Shown one piece after another: positions 15,515 through 23,492 of a DNA stretch of 38,901 bases (the first letter of the stretch is position 1; every line of letters starts with the position of its first letter). The stretch is from Candidatus Rhabdochlamydia oedothoracis. Its GTDB lineage: Bacteria; Chlamydiota; Chlamydiia; Chlamydiales; Rhabdochlamydiaceae. The position numbers and the translations under genes are program-made. The DNA is taken from NCBI RefSeq assembly GCF_019453995.1, contig NZ_CP075588.1, positions 1 through 38,901 of the forward strand, in the 5' to 3' direction. Below the pieces are notes generated by a model. It was not told the origin of the DNA. It worked only from the letters and a program-made list of their open reading frames with translations, and made no database searches.

Positions 15515-16752
15515 CTATTGTGCACCCGAGCATAGCATGTTTGTAGATAATCTCGTAAACACTTCTAGTGGAGTTTCGAAGTTGAGAGCCTTTCTAGGTC
15601 TGTTATTTAGTAAAGTTTCCACCCTTTCTATATCCTTGGAAGTCGTATCTAAAAAGCTTTGTGTTTTAGGAAAATATTGCCTAACTAGTCCGTTTGTATG
15701 CTCATTTAAGCCTCTTTCCCAAGAATGGTAGGGCGTTGCAAAGTAGAAGTCTGTCTCTAGCTCGAAACTAACCATTTGGTGATAGGCAAATTCTTTTCCG
15801 TTGTCTGCTGTTAATGTGTGTACAAAATCTTTGATAGGTTTAAGTTGTTCAATTAACGCTTGACTTACTTCCTCTGCAGTTTTATGAGAAACTTTGGCGA
15901 GCTTAGTTAGCTTGGAAGTTCTTTCTACCATTGATACAATTACGCCTTTATGTCCTGCCCCTATGACTGTATCTAGTTCCCAGTCTCCTAAACGAGTCTT
16001 TTTTTCTACAATACAAGGCCGTTGCTTAATATCTATACGACCAGGCATGTTCCCTCTTCCAGAAGCTCCCTTTCTCTGCTTGTTATATTTTTTCCCTCGA
16101 TGACGGAGCTCTCTATAAAGCTGTCCTCCCTGTCGTTTATCTTTCCAGATATGATTATAGATGGTCTCATGACTAACATGTTCTTTACCATGTCTTTTAA
16201 GCCATCCGGATATTTGTATAGGGCTCCATTGCAACTTGATTTTTTCTTCAATACGGGTAACTATTTGAGGAGTCATTTTTTTATTGGGCTGAGAATTTTT
16301 TCTAAGAGCCTGTTTAAAATCTTCTCAGTAAGGCATAATGATAGTTTTCATAAAACCTTTGGAAGTAAATTATGGCCCGCCTTAGAAGATGGGTTGTAGA
16401 GCGTTCTTTTGCGTGGATAGAAAAATGCTGCAGGCTATGGAAAAATTGCGAAAGAAAACTACATACAAGCCTGAATATGGTGGTTCTTTTTATTGCTCTA
16501 CTTTTGAAAAGATTTTAAACAGGCTCTAAGAAATGCTTTTTCTTGAGCTTGCTGATGACGGTATCCTCGTTGCCCTTTATTTCTCTTAAGTTCCCTACTA
16601 ATAGTGCTATGATGAACTTTTAGAATGTTTGCTATTGAGCTAGATGTATCTCCTCTAGCTTTTAAAATATAAATCTGACATCTTTGGTCATAGGTTAGGT
16701 GATGGTAGCCTTTAGGCAAGGTCTCTCCTTGTGTTTGATTGTTAAAAATCAC
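15515..16752 (-). pseudogene. IS30-family transposase, copy B, split in two
   Basis: The N-terminal piece (16498-16752) and the larger C-terminal piece (15515-16276, 253 aa) are separated by the 221 bp IS5-derived element. The C-terminal part keeps the whole catalytic core, with DWELDTVIGAGHKGVIVSMV for the first Asp, LTADNGKEFA for the second and WERGLNEHTNG for the Glu, but lacks the N-terminal DNA-binding HTH. The insertion adds 224 bases and shifts the frame. The residual C-terminal protein could still be translated from the ATG at 16276. Confidence 0.85.
16306..16526 (+). mobile_element. 221 bp internally deleted IS5-family element, copy B
   Basis: It has the same length, ends, 3 bp target duplication (16303-16305, 16527-16529) and insertion point as the element in IS30-A. 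On the plus strand it encodes the residual MARLRRWVVERSFAWIEKCC tail of an IS5 transposase. Confidence 0.8.
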
Positions 16753-16870
16753 AATAGAGATTCTTTCATCGCCTGCCTATTCTTTTTTTAATTCTTCTGT
16801 GCACTTCAAACTTGAAAAGACTATTCATAATAAAAGACATTAGAAAAAAATATAAGGTGGATTTAAGTCA

Positions 16871-17443
16871 ATGATAAGACAAGAAAAAAAACAGATGATT
16901 CGTACACAGAATCCCAGATTAGTAGGGTGTGATAGAAAAGGAAATTTTCATGGGATGCATGTTTTTATACCCCCTCATTCACGGACTTATGTAACAAACC
17001 AAAGCTACACAACAGGAGCGCCTAAACTTCAAGAAGACACAAGACAACTAGATCCCCCTAAGCATGAAAAAGATGAATTTTGTGAATATACAACAAGCAT
17101 CAAGCCTGCTGCCATTTTATCGATACATCCTTCCATAGCAAAAGCATGGACAACATTCTCAGGGGTAACAGGTGAAGTCTATGAGGGATTTAACGTAATG
17201 TCTGTTCATAAAAAAGATACAGGCTCTTATCTGATTTCTTTCATTATTCCTATGTCAAGTACGAACTATGTCCCCGTAGTGATAGCAGAAGGATTTAATG
17301 TTCAAGCAGCTCCCACTTTGCTAAAGACTCATACACTAGAAGTAGGAACCAAGTTCATTGAAGGAAATGCCAATCTAACTTCTTACGATAGTCACACTAT
17401 ACACGTAGTAATTTTTGGAAGTTTGCATTCCTCTTGCGTGTAG
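16871..17443 (+). CDS. Tail-fibre-like beta protein (190 aa)
   Basis: An N-terminal arm (residues 1-75, HGMHVFIPPHSRTY) precedes a domain at about 90-190 that begins KAWTTFSGVTG and continues FNVMSVHKKDTGSYLISFI, then NYVPVV. The pattern AW-F-G, FNV, TG-Y-I-F and NY-V-V is common in C-terminal domains of phage tail fibres. It follows AAGGTGG, a strong ribosome site about ten bases before the ATG. It stands alone on the plus strand beside IS30-B, unlike the other fibre genes. No signal peptide is present. Role inferred as fibre or receptor-binding protein. Confidence 0.65.
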   Translation: MIRQEKKQMIRTQNPRLVGCDRKGNFHGMHVFIPPHSRTYVTNQSYTTGAPKLQEDTRQLDPPKHEKDEFCEYTTSIKPAAILSIHPSIAKAWTTFSGVTGEVYEGFNVMSVHKKDTGSYLISFIIPMSSTNYVPVVIAEGFNVQAAPTLLKTHTLEVGTKFIEGNANLTSYDSHTIHVVIFGSLHSSCV

Positions 17444-17547
17444 TAAAAATCGAAGTTAGTATAATGGTTTTTAAGATAGACATTCCCTTTTGCTAAGGAT
17501 TTTTTCGAGATTCGAAAACGCAAGAAATTTCTGTTTCTTTAGAAACA

Positions 17548-17686
17548 TATACTAGTTTGATTTCAAATTAAGAATTGCATAATTAGGTTTTTTTGAAAAA
17601 ACTACTCTATCTTTCAAGAAGATGTTATTTTTTATATAAAAAATGTTTATGAATTCAAACTCTTAATTTGAATGCAAACGAGTATA
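17548..17686. mobile_element. MITE-like element, copy 2 (139 bp, complete)
   Basis: Terminal inverted repeats of about 27 bp (TATACTAGTTTGATTTCAAA at the left, the complement of TATACTCGTTTGCATTCAAA at the right) enclose AT-rich DNA with no frame. It is about 80-90% similar to the copy at 264-396 by eye. It ends 54 bp before the ribbon-helix-helix gene and may contribute its promoter. Confidence 0.8.
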
Positions 17687-17740
17687 TGCATCATAAGAAA
17701 TATCATCGAGTCTCTTCAAAAAAAATTACGGAGGATTAAA

Positions 17741-17908
17741 ATGCGTGATAAAAAAACCAGAATGTCAATAGATGTTTCAGAAAAGGAACATAAAAAAATC
17801 AAAATGCATGTAGCAAAACTAGGAATGTCCATTCGGAAATTTGTCACAGATTGTATCCAGGAAAAAATTTTTCAAAAGACAGACAAACAAAAATCTGATG
17901 ATTTGTAG
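17741..17908 (+). CDS. Ribbon-helix-helix DNA-binding protein (55 aa)
   Basis: The start is the ATG for MRDKKTRMSIDV, preceded by GGAGG six bases upstream; the longer upstream frame begins inside the MITE. The layout is a strand (TRMSIDVSE), helix 1 (KEHKKIKMHVAKLG) and helix 2 (SIRKFVTDCIQEKI), as in Arc/ParG/antitoxin RHH proteins. Such proteins dimerise and bind short operators. No toxin gene is adjacent, so a copy-number, partition or autoregulatory role is as likely as an antitoxin role. It converges on the 66-aa gene, with a terminator between them. Confidence 0.75.
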   Translation: MRDKKTRMSIDVSEKEHKKIKMHVAKLGMSIRKFVTDCIQEKIFQKTDKQKSDDL

Positions 17909-17968
17909 TAAGCATATTTCAGAAAAAAATAAGAAAGACTCATTTATAAAACTCACATGACTCAAATA

Positions 17969-18006
17969 AAAAAACCACATGAGGGAAAATCATGCGGTTT
18001 TTCTTT
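17969..18006. terminator. Bidirectional rho-independent terminator
   Basis: AAAACCACATGA and TCATGCGGTTTT pair with one mismatch around a GGGAAAA loop, with A residues on the left and T residues on the right. It therefore serves both the rightward RHH gene and the leftward 66-aa gene, whose stop lies 21 bp away. Confidence 0.8.
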
Positions 18007-18026
18007 TGTAATACTTAGCAGTATCT

Positions 18027-18227
18027 CTATTTTTCTCCAGCTCGGACTGGGAGAGAACAAGAACCAGTTATTGCGACTGAAAGAATTGCAAAAACTTGTT
18101 GTGGGCTATTGCCTTGATCTATCAATAATTGCGCTTGTAACAATAAAGTATTTAGTAAAGGAAGAGTGCCTAAAGGCACGATATTCAATAATCCTAATAC
18201 TGTGTTTAGTATACCTAGAGGTACCAT
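18027..18227 (-). CDS. Small hydrophobic protein (66 aa)
   Basis: The protein begins MVPLGILNTVLGLLNIVPLG and continues LLNTLLLQAQLL, Leu-rich helices with a Gln/Asn-containing tail and two Cys. It resembles a small membrane-active or secreted peptide, but no family is recognised. GGATAAG lies at a suitable spacing before the ATG, and a terminator directly follows the stop. Both favour this strand over the overlapping plus-strand frame, which would read through that terminator. Confidence 0.5.
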   Translation of the reverse strand: MVPLGILNTVLGLLNIVPLGTLPLLNTLLLQAQLLIDQGNSPQQVFAILSVAITGSCSLPVRAGEK

Positions 18228-18253
18228 ATTCTTATCCGTGGTTATTATATTAA

Positions 18254-18712
18254 AGTTATATTTACACTGAGTTTATTTCAGTTAGAAGGAACATTTTTTT
18301 TTATTTTTGTATGAGTTTCATCAGTATCTCTTTAGGAAACGTATCTAACAGATGTAATAGTGCATTTAGTACATCTATCAGCATTGCTTAATTCCTTCTT
18401 TTCACAATTAATGACTAACATCAATCAACTGACTTGAAAACAAGTAGAGAATATCATTTTAGGTTTCAATTAGACAGAAAATTATTATAATTAACGATTA
18501 ATTTCATCTTACATTGTTAAAGAGTATATTTATTGATATTAAATAGTATAAATCACTCTTTATAAGTTAAAAACAAATCACCAACGAAGATTGAAGAACA
18601 ATTCCACGAAATTGTGATTTTTGATTTTCAAACAAACATTCCAAGATCACAAGAGCAGAGACTTTGAACTTCTTGCATAACCCCCTATTTTAAAACTTTC
18701 ATTCTAATGCTT
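18254..18712. other. Non-coding stretch, AT-rich
   Basis: No gene is visible. Near 18664 is the phrase CTTGCATAACCCCCTATTTT, which recurs with small changes at about 26930 and 27330, so it is probably an IS or repeat tip. Confidence 0.4.
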
Positions 18713-18934
18713 AAAACAAGCTTAGAAGCTATTTAAACGCGTAAATTGCACGTTTTTGGGTTTGGTAACATAAGCTGTTTGCTTTTGAGACTTTATAACC
18801 GCCTTTTCTCTTTCTTTTGGGTAGGAGCTATCTACCGCCTGCTTTCGCCTGCTTTTTACCTATGAAAGTTCTGCATCGTATTACGGTTGTACGTTTCCCC
18901 TTTTTCTCCGAAATTTGTAATTAAATATAAATTA
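18713..18934. other. Decayed second copy of the origin (left part)
   Basis: It aligns in the same orientation with 8950-9333, including TTTAAACGCGTAAATTGCAC and CTACCGCCTGCTTTTTACCT. It lacks the hairpin plus AT-rich block and three of the four iterons, keeping one degenerate iteron (TCTGCATCGTATTACGG). The homology resumes after the inserted IS630, at 19869-19898. It is presumably non-functional. Confidence 0.75.
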
Positions 18935-19868
18935 TAGTTATTTAAAATATTATTGATAAAGTTGTATATTTTTCTCCAACAAAATATATGGAGGTAGAGA
19001 AATGCCTAAACCTTATTCAATGGATCTAAGAAAACGAGTGCTTCAATACCTAGAAGAAAATAACGACAAAATGAAGGCCAGCCAGCTATTTCAAGTTGGG
19101 ATTGCAACTGTCTACCGATGGGTAAAGCGTAAGAAACAAAGAGGAAACGTAGAACCTCTAAAAAAGAAAAGCACTTATAAGAAAATTGATGATCAGAGAT
19201 TAATCGCTTATGTAGAAAAAAACCCCGGTCATTTTTTATCAGAGATTGCAAAGCATTTTGGTTTGACTTTGCAAGCAATCTTTTACGCTTTGAAAAGACT
19301 CAAGATCACAAGAAAAAAAAGATTGCGTTTTATAAGGAAAGGAATGCGGAAGCAAGAGCGGAATATCTAAAAAAGATAGAAGCAATTTCTCCTGAAAAAA
19401 GGGTCTATTTGGATCAGAGCGGAATCAGTCAATATGTGCATAGGCAATATGCGAGGAGCGCGAGGGGAAAACAAATATTTGGAGGAATTTCAGGAAAACG
19501 ATTTGGTAGACAGAGTGTAATTTCGGCACTACAAGGGAAGAAATTGCTGGCACCGATGTGTTTTGAAGGAACTTGCCATACGGATCTATTTAATGTATGG
19601 CTAAAACAGGAATTGATTCCAAATTTGACTCATGGCCAAGTTTTGATTCTCGATAACGCGAGCTTTCATAAATCAAAGACAACTAGAACATTGATAGAGG
19701 AAAGTGGATACGAAATGCTCTTTCTCCCGCCTTATTCACCGGACTTAAATCCTATCGAAAAATATTGGGCCAATATGAAAACGAAAATCCGAGAACTTTT
19801 ACCTACTGTAGCTAATTTATCCGAAGCCTTAGATCAAGCTGTTTTATCAATGTCGATTTAAATAACTA
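18935..19868 (+). mobile_element. IS630-family element 2 (934 bp)
   Basis: Borders are exact because the uninterrupted origin copy gives the empty site AAATTATCTGCTGAG. The element has perfect tips TAGTTATTTAAA at both ends and is flanked by duplicated TA (18933-18934 and 19869-19870). It has one transposase gene spanning two frames. Confidence 0.9.
19002..19861 (+). CDS. IS630-family transposase with probable -1 frameshift
   Basis: The first frame (19002-19370) has the HTH region (MPKPYSMDLRKRVLQYLEEN and ATVYRWVKRKK). The second frame supplies the DDE core: Asp in VYLDQSGISQYVHRQY, Asp in LILDNASFHKS, and Glu in PPYSPDLNPIEKYW. They overlap at A-AAA-AAA-G (19313-19321), a classic slippery run. 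A -1 slip there gives a fusion of about 286 aa, the normal size. A simple inactivating frameshift is the alternative, but the exact slippery site and the intact remainder favour programmed shifting, known in IS630 elements. GGAGG lies 10 bases before the ATG. Confidence 0.8.
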
Positions 19869-20216
19869 TATCTGCTGAGTTTGTTTCGGGTGTTTAAAAA
19901 TCTTGATGGTGGTGATTTATATCAAGGCGGTCTTTGAAAGGCTATCGCAAAACAGCAAGATTTAAAGCGATTATAGCAATGTATACTAGTTTGATTTCAA
20001 AAGGCAAAAAAATAGGTTTTATATGGACGAAAAATGCAGGCAGCAAATTGGGATGCCAATCCTTGTGGATAACGAAAGACAAATCGTCTTAACAAATTCA
20101 AAAAATCTTTCCAAATAAGTGTTATCCAATAAAAAATTACAACAAAATCTAACTATTATGCAAAGAAATGCAAAATAGTCTTGGCTTTTTTGCAACACCC
20201 TGCATAATAGTCATAC
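19869..20216. other. Right part of decayed origin, MITE end, promoter region
   Basis: The first 30 bases continue the origin homology (TATCTGCTGAGTTTGTTTCG). A lone left MITE tip, TATACTAGTTTGATTTCAAA, lies at 19981-20000. The rest is non-coding and must hold the promoter of the ATPase gene. Confidence 0.5.
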
Positions 20217-21338
20217 ATGGAGCGGTTTCAACAACAAAGTATTTTACGCGATCTTCAAAAAAAAATGGTTATTTTGTCAGGCCCTAGACAGGCTGGTAAA
20301 ACAACTTTAGCCAAGGCTATCTCAAAGCAATTTACTTCCTCGATGTATTTAAACTATGACAGCTATGAAGACCGAAGAATCTTTTTAAAAGAAGCTTGGT
20401 TACCCTCTGTTGAACTTCTCATTTTCGATGAAATCCATAAAATGCCCAAATGGAAGAATTACCTGAAAGGAGTTTACGATACAAAGCCTGAGCATCAAAA
20501 AATTTTAGTGACAGGAAGCGCTCGTCTAGAAGTTTTTAAACAAGTAGGAGATTCTCTTGCTGGGCGTTACTTTCTTCATCGTCTTATGCCTCTTTCTCCT
20601 GCTGAATGTGAAAAGGTTCATGTCAATTATACAATCGATCGCTTTTTAGAAAGAGGAGGGTTTCCTGAACCTTTTTTGACTCAAGATTTAATGGATACAG
20701 ATCGATGGCGTCTCCAATATATCGATAGTTTATTAAGAGAAGATGTTCTTGATTTTGAAAATATTCAAAACTTAAACGCTATTCGCCTAGTTTTTGAGCT
20801 ATTAAGAGAAAGAGTGGGATCTCCTGTTTCTTATAGTTCTATCGCTCAAGATGCCGCGATCTCTCCCAATACAGTAAAAAAATATATTCAAATTTTAGAA
20901 GCTCTTTACATCGTGTTTCGTGTAACACCATTTTCACGTAATATTGCTCGCAGCTTATTGAAAGAGCCTAAAATTTACTTTTTTGACATCGGCCTTGTTA
21001 AAGGGGGCTCGGGATCTCGCTTTGAGAACTTAGTGGGATTTTGCCTTTTGAAACATGCATTAGCAAAAGCTGATTACCAAGCTAAAATAGTTTCGCTGCA
21101 TTATCTGCTTACAAAAGAAAAAAAAGAAGTGGATTTTGTATTAGCTCAAGATAATCAGATGGAAAAGCTCATTGAAGTAAAATACTCAGACCATTTAATA
21201 AATCCAAGTCTTCGTTACTTTCATGAAAAATATCAGACGCCATCTGTTCAAGTTGTCAAAGAACTAAAAAGAGAATGGGTTGAAAATCAAATAGAAGTTG
21301 TTCAGGGTGTTAATTTTTTAAAATCGTTATATTTGTAA
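20217..21338 (+). CDS. AAA_14/DUF4143 ATPase
   Basis: This 373-aa protein is a typical member of the widespread ATPases that combine AAA_14 and DUF4143. Walker A GPRQAGKT is at 22-29, Walker B LLIFDE at 67-72, sensor VTGSAR near 105, and the DUF4143 domain fills about 185-345, including a nuclease-like VDFVL and IEVKYS pair (near 308 and 324) with the PD-(D/E)XK spacing D...ExK. The biological role of the family is unsettled; members often lie in mobile DNA. It stands alone. No clear ribosome site precedes the ATG. It converges with HTH gene 2. Confidence 0.85.
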   Translation: MERFQQQSILRDLQKKMVILSGPRQAGKTTLAKAISKQFTSSMYLNYDSYEDRRIFLKEAWLPSVELLIFDEIHKMPKWKNYLKGVYDTKPEHQKILVTGSARLEVFKQVGDSLAGRYFLHRLMPLSPAECEKVHVNYTIDRFLERGGFPEPFLTQDLMDTDRWRLQYIDSLLREDVLDFENIQNLNAIRLVFELLRERVGSPVSYSSIAQDAAISPNTVKKYIQILEALYIVFRVTPFSRNIARSLLKEPKIYFFDIGLVKGGSGSRFENLVGFCLLKHALAKADYQAKIVSLHYLLTKEKKEVDFVLAQDNQMEKLIEVKYSDHLINPSLRYFHEKYQTPSVQVVKELKREWVENQIEVVQGVNFLKSLYL

Positions 21339-21356
21339 TATAGAAAGTTCTGTATT

Positions 21357-21378
21357 GCAATAAAGATTGCTTTATTGC
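21357..21378. terminator. Palindromic hairpin between convergent genes
   Basis: GCAATAAAG and CTTTATTGC are perfect 9 bp arms around ATTG, between the ATPase stop and the HTH stop. It could end both transcripts. The arms repeat the GCAATAAA motif that clusters around the parA operon, so protein binding is also possible. Confidence 0.5.
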
Positions 21379-21383
21379 TTCTT

Positions 21384-21596
21384 CTATCCCATATCGGTTA
21401 TTTGAGAATTTCTCTGAATGAATCCATTTAATTCTTCAATTAAGATGCGATATCTTCCTTTAGGACTGATTTGCATAGCCTTAATCTTCCCACTTTTAAT
21501 AGCGCGTCTAATTGTTAAAGAACTCATGCCTAGCATAACAGCCGCTTCAGGTAAAGTAACAACTTTTCTAGATGTGTCTAAGAGGTGACTATTCAT
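21384..21596 (-). CDS. Excisionase/MerR-type HTH DNA-binding protein, copy 2
   Basis: It is about 90% identical to the protein at 11669-11881 (same VTLPEAA, LTIRRAIKSGKIKA and GRYRILIEELNGFIQ steps). The upstream 60 bp are also conserved, so the gene was duplicated with its promoter in inverted orientation. Excisionase-type HTH proteins often assist tyrosine recombinases, and this copy lies about 0.9 kb from one, making a directionality factor a reasonable hypothesis. Confidence 0.8.
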   Translation of the reverse strand: MNSHLLDTSRKVVTLPEAAVMLGMSSLTIRRAIKSGKIKAMQISPKGRYRILIEELNGFIQRNSQITDMG

Positions 21597-21606
21597 AAGT
21601 ATCTAT

Positions 21607-21636
21607 ATACTAGTTTCCTATTCGCTCCTTTGTCAA
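21607..21636 (-). promoter_or_regulatory. Promoter of HTH gene 2
   Basis: On the minus strand TTGACA (21631-21636) and TAGTAT (21607-21612) are spaced 18 bp and end about ten bases from the ATG. They are identical to the promoter of copy 1, again with no Shine-Dalgarno site. Confidence 0.55.
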
Positions 21637-21700
21637 ATAAAATATTTATTATTTTTTTTTCAAAAAAGAGCGATTGTAAGTAGTCTAAAATTTGCTTTCT

Positions 21701-21907
21701 TCAATTTGTTGTGATACAGGGCAAAGAGCTCCCCACATCACTCATGCATTTTTTAAATCCAAAGCCAGATGTTACTAAATCACACTTTATCCCAGGGGCA
21801 TAAGCCAAAAAACAACTAGTAACACCTGACAAAATGGTAATAATGATTGAAAAGAAAAGCATTAACCAAAAAAACCCAGAAGGTTTTTTATGGAAGCCTT
21901 TCTTCAT
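21701..21907 (-). CDS. Small membrane protein (68 aa)
   Basis: Starting at MKKGFHKKPSGFFWLMLFF, the protein has a basic N terminus and one strong transmembrane segment (FFWLMLFFSIIITILSGVTS), then a Cys-containing tail with four Cys, so it may be exported and disulphide-bonded. It overlaps the upstream gene by 20 bp, suggesting coupling. A longer start is possible but would overlap more. Unknown family; a holin-like or lipoprotein-like peptide cannot be excluded. Confidence 0.5.
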   Translation of the reverse strand: MKKGFHKKPSGFFWLMLFFSIIITILSGVTSCFLAYAPGIKCDLVTSGFGFKKCMSDVGSSLPCITTN

Positions 21908-22058
21908 ATTTTTCTTCTTCTCGATCACGAATAGCACTGGCAACCTCAACAACTGTATTCATAATTTGCAGGCCATGATATCTCAAAGCAGCATCACAAA
22001 TATTTGTTAATGATTTTTCCATTTTCTCATCTACTTCAAGCACTTTTGTTTTAGTCAT
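21888..22058 (-). CDS. Small helical protein (56 aa)
   Basis: This short frame starts MTKTKVLEVDEKMEKSLTNI and ends EEEKYEERLP. It is predicted as two amphipathic helices, acidic at the end, without membrane segments. The run GAGGATAAA before its ATG contains a usable GAGG. It overlaps the small membrane protein gene by 20 bp, so the pair looks like one operon. No family recognised. Confidence 0.5.
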   Translation of the reverse strand: MTKTKVLEVDEKMEKSLTNICDAALRYHGLQIMNTVVEVASAIRDREEEKYEERLP

Positions 22059-22472
22059 TTTATCCTCAAAACCGGTTTAAAAATCACGAAAATAATAACA
22101 AAAAAAATAAAAACTAAAACATTTTATTTTATCTTTTTACGGAAAACCAATGATCTTGTATCTAAAAGCATCTGTTTTTTAATAAAAGACTAATCTTTTG
22201 CAAGCTACCTTCTTTAAATCTTTACGTACGAATTTGCAGAAAAAATACAAAAGCCTAATTGATGCCAAGTACTTAATAAGTAAATATTAGCTTATTTATT
22301 AAATGGCTTTATTGTGTCCATAATTAGTCTTATGGACACATAAGAGCGCAACAAGCTTTTTAAGTAAAAAAAAAGAAAACACTATACACATTAAGTGAAA
22401 ATACATAATTTAAAGATCGAAGATGATCTTCTTTGAGTAGGATGTCTTTTGTTAAGTCTTAAAAGCAAAAAT
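22059..22472. other. Intergenic control region of the recombinase
   Basis: This AT-rich 414 bp gap holds one outstanding element, the dif-like palindrome at 22313-22340. No other gene or repeat is visible. Confidence 0.5.
22313..22340. other. dif-like 11-6-11 recombination site
   Basis: Perfect 11 bp inverted arms TGTGTCCATAA and TTATGGACACA flank the 6 bp centre TTAGTC. The arm ends ATAA and TTAT next to a 6 bp spacer are exactly the geometry and inner bases of Xer/dif core sites (arm-6-arm). It lies about 130 bp before the tyrosine recombinase gene, so it is the natural candidate for its multimer-resolution site. An operator for the recombinase gene is the alternative. Confidence 0.6.
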
Positions 22473-23492
22473 ATGAATGCAGAAATAATAGAATTAGAAG
22501 AAAAACACAAACTTAACTACAAACAAGTTATTGAAATTAAAAATGAAAGGCTTTGGCAAGCCCTTTCTAGAGTTAATCTTCGCACTGCAATTATTGAGTG
22601 GATTGAGACAATTACCAACCCTTGCACCAAAAGTTCTTATACAACTTCAATGAAAGAATTATTGGAAAGAGGTTTTTTGAACCCAAATTGGAGTTTGCAA
22701 ATGTTTGGGGTTCTATCTACAAATGCGATTGTCGATCAAATTAAAACCCAAACAATCTACATAAAAAATAAAATAACCGAAGAAACAAAACAGGAATGGT
22801 CAACACGAACTAAAGAAGCTCGCATTAGTTGTTTATTAGCTTTTACAAGATATCTATCAAGAAAAACAGAAGGGATTATAGCCAAAGCAACACCCAATAG
22901 AACCGGATTAGAGAAAACCTTTAGCCCACCATCTAAAAAAGTAAAAACAGAATCCTTGAATAGAGCACAACTCTATCGATTTTTAGAAGAACTAGAGCAA
23001 ATCAACCCAAGAGACGCATTAATTGCGAAGTTGTGCTTACATGGGGCAAAAAGAATTAATGAAGTGCTCTCTTTAGAGGTTTATCGTATTGATTTCGAAA
23101 AAAGACAGATCTTATTTAAGCAATCCAAAAGTAAATTAACAGATGATTTTACGATTATCAATTTTGAGAAAGAAGGAGCCCAGGTTTTGCTTCAGAAATT
23201 AAAAGATTACATACAAGCAAGAAAGGGTCTTGTCTTTCTTACAAGAAATAATAAAGGAGTAAAGAAAACTCAAGTAGATCGAAATTTTTCAAAAGCAGGA
23301 AAGAACGCACAAATCCCCTTTCGAGTAAGTGCCCATAATTTAAGAACTACCGCTATTACTCTTTGGAAAGAAGATGGATTTAGCGATTCTTTAATTATGA
23401 AAGCAAGCGGCCATTCTAGCAGTGAAATGGTTCATCGATACGATAGAACAGATATTGCTGATAACGTAACCAGTAAATCTTATCTGTTGTAA
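22473..23492 (+). CDS. Tyrosine recombinase/integrase (pGP7-D/pGP8-D-like)
   Basis: The C-terminal domain carries the catalytic set. Numbered from a possible TTG start at 22449: Arg202 in GAKRINEV, Lys in the QSKSKL turn (about 227-229), His296-Arg299 in SAHNLRTTAI, His322 in ASGHSSSE and the nucleophile Tyr331 in VHRYD. Residues 40-150 are a core-binding SAM-like domain. The size (339 aa from ATG) and lack of long extensions match chlamydial plasmid recombinases pGP7-D/pGP8-D. The ATG at 22473 was preferred, with TTG 24 bases upstream possible. Likely role: resolving plasmid multimers at the nearby palindrome. Confidence 0.85.
   Translation: MNAEIIELEEKHKLNYKQVIEIKNERLWQALSRVNLRTAIIEWIETITNPCTKSSYTTSMKELLERGFLNPNWSLQMFGVLSTNAIVDQIKTQTIYIKNKITEETKQEWSTRTKEARISCLLAFTRYLSRKTEGIIAKATPNRTGLEKTFSPPSKKVKTESLNRAQLYRFLEELEQINPRDALIAKLCLHGAKRINEVLSLEVYRIDFEKRQILFKQSKSKLTDDFTIINFEKEGAQVLLQKLKDYIQARKGLVFLTRNNKGVKKTQVDRNFSKAGKNAQIPFRVSAHNLRTTAITLWKEDGFSDSLIMKASGHSSSEMVHRYDRTDIADNVTSKSYLL

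Larger units (their letters stand above)
15461..16819 (-). mobile_element. IS30-family element, copy B
   Basis: The same inverted ends as copy A bound 1359 bp, in the opposite orientation. Without the 221 bp insertion it is about 1.14 kb. The two IS30 copies face each other across the origin and parA region, so recombination between them could invert about 6.7 kb. Confidence 0.85.

Noticed and set aside
17741-17908. Toxin-antitoxin operon
   Set aside because: The RHH protein could be an antitoxin, but no toxin gene follows or precedes it on the same strand.
17957-18253. Plus-strand 98-aa frame
   Set aside because: It runs through a strong terminator at its start and overlaps the better supported minus-strand 66-aa gene.
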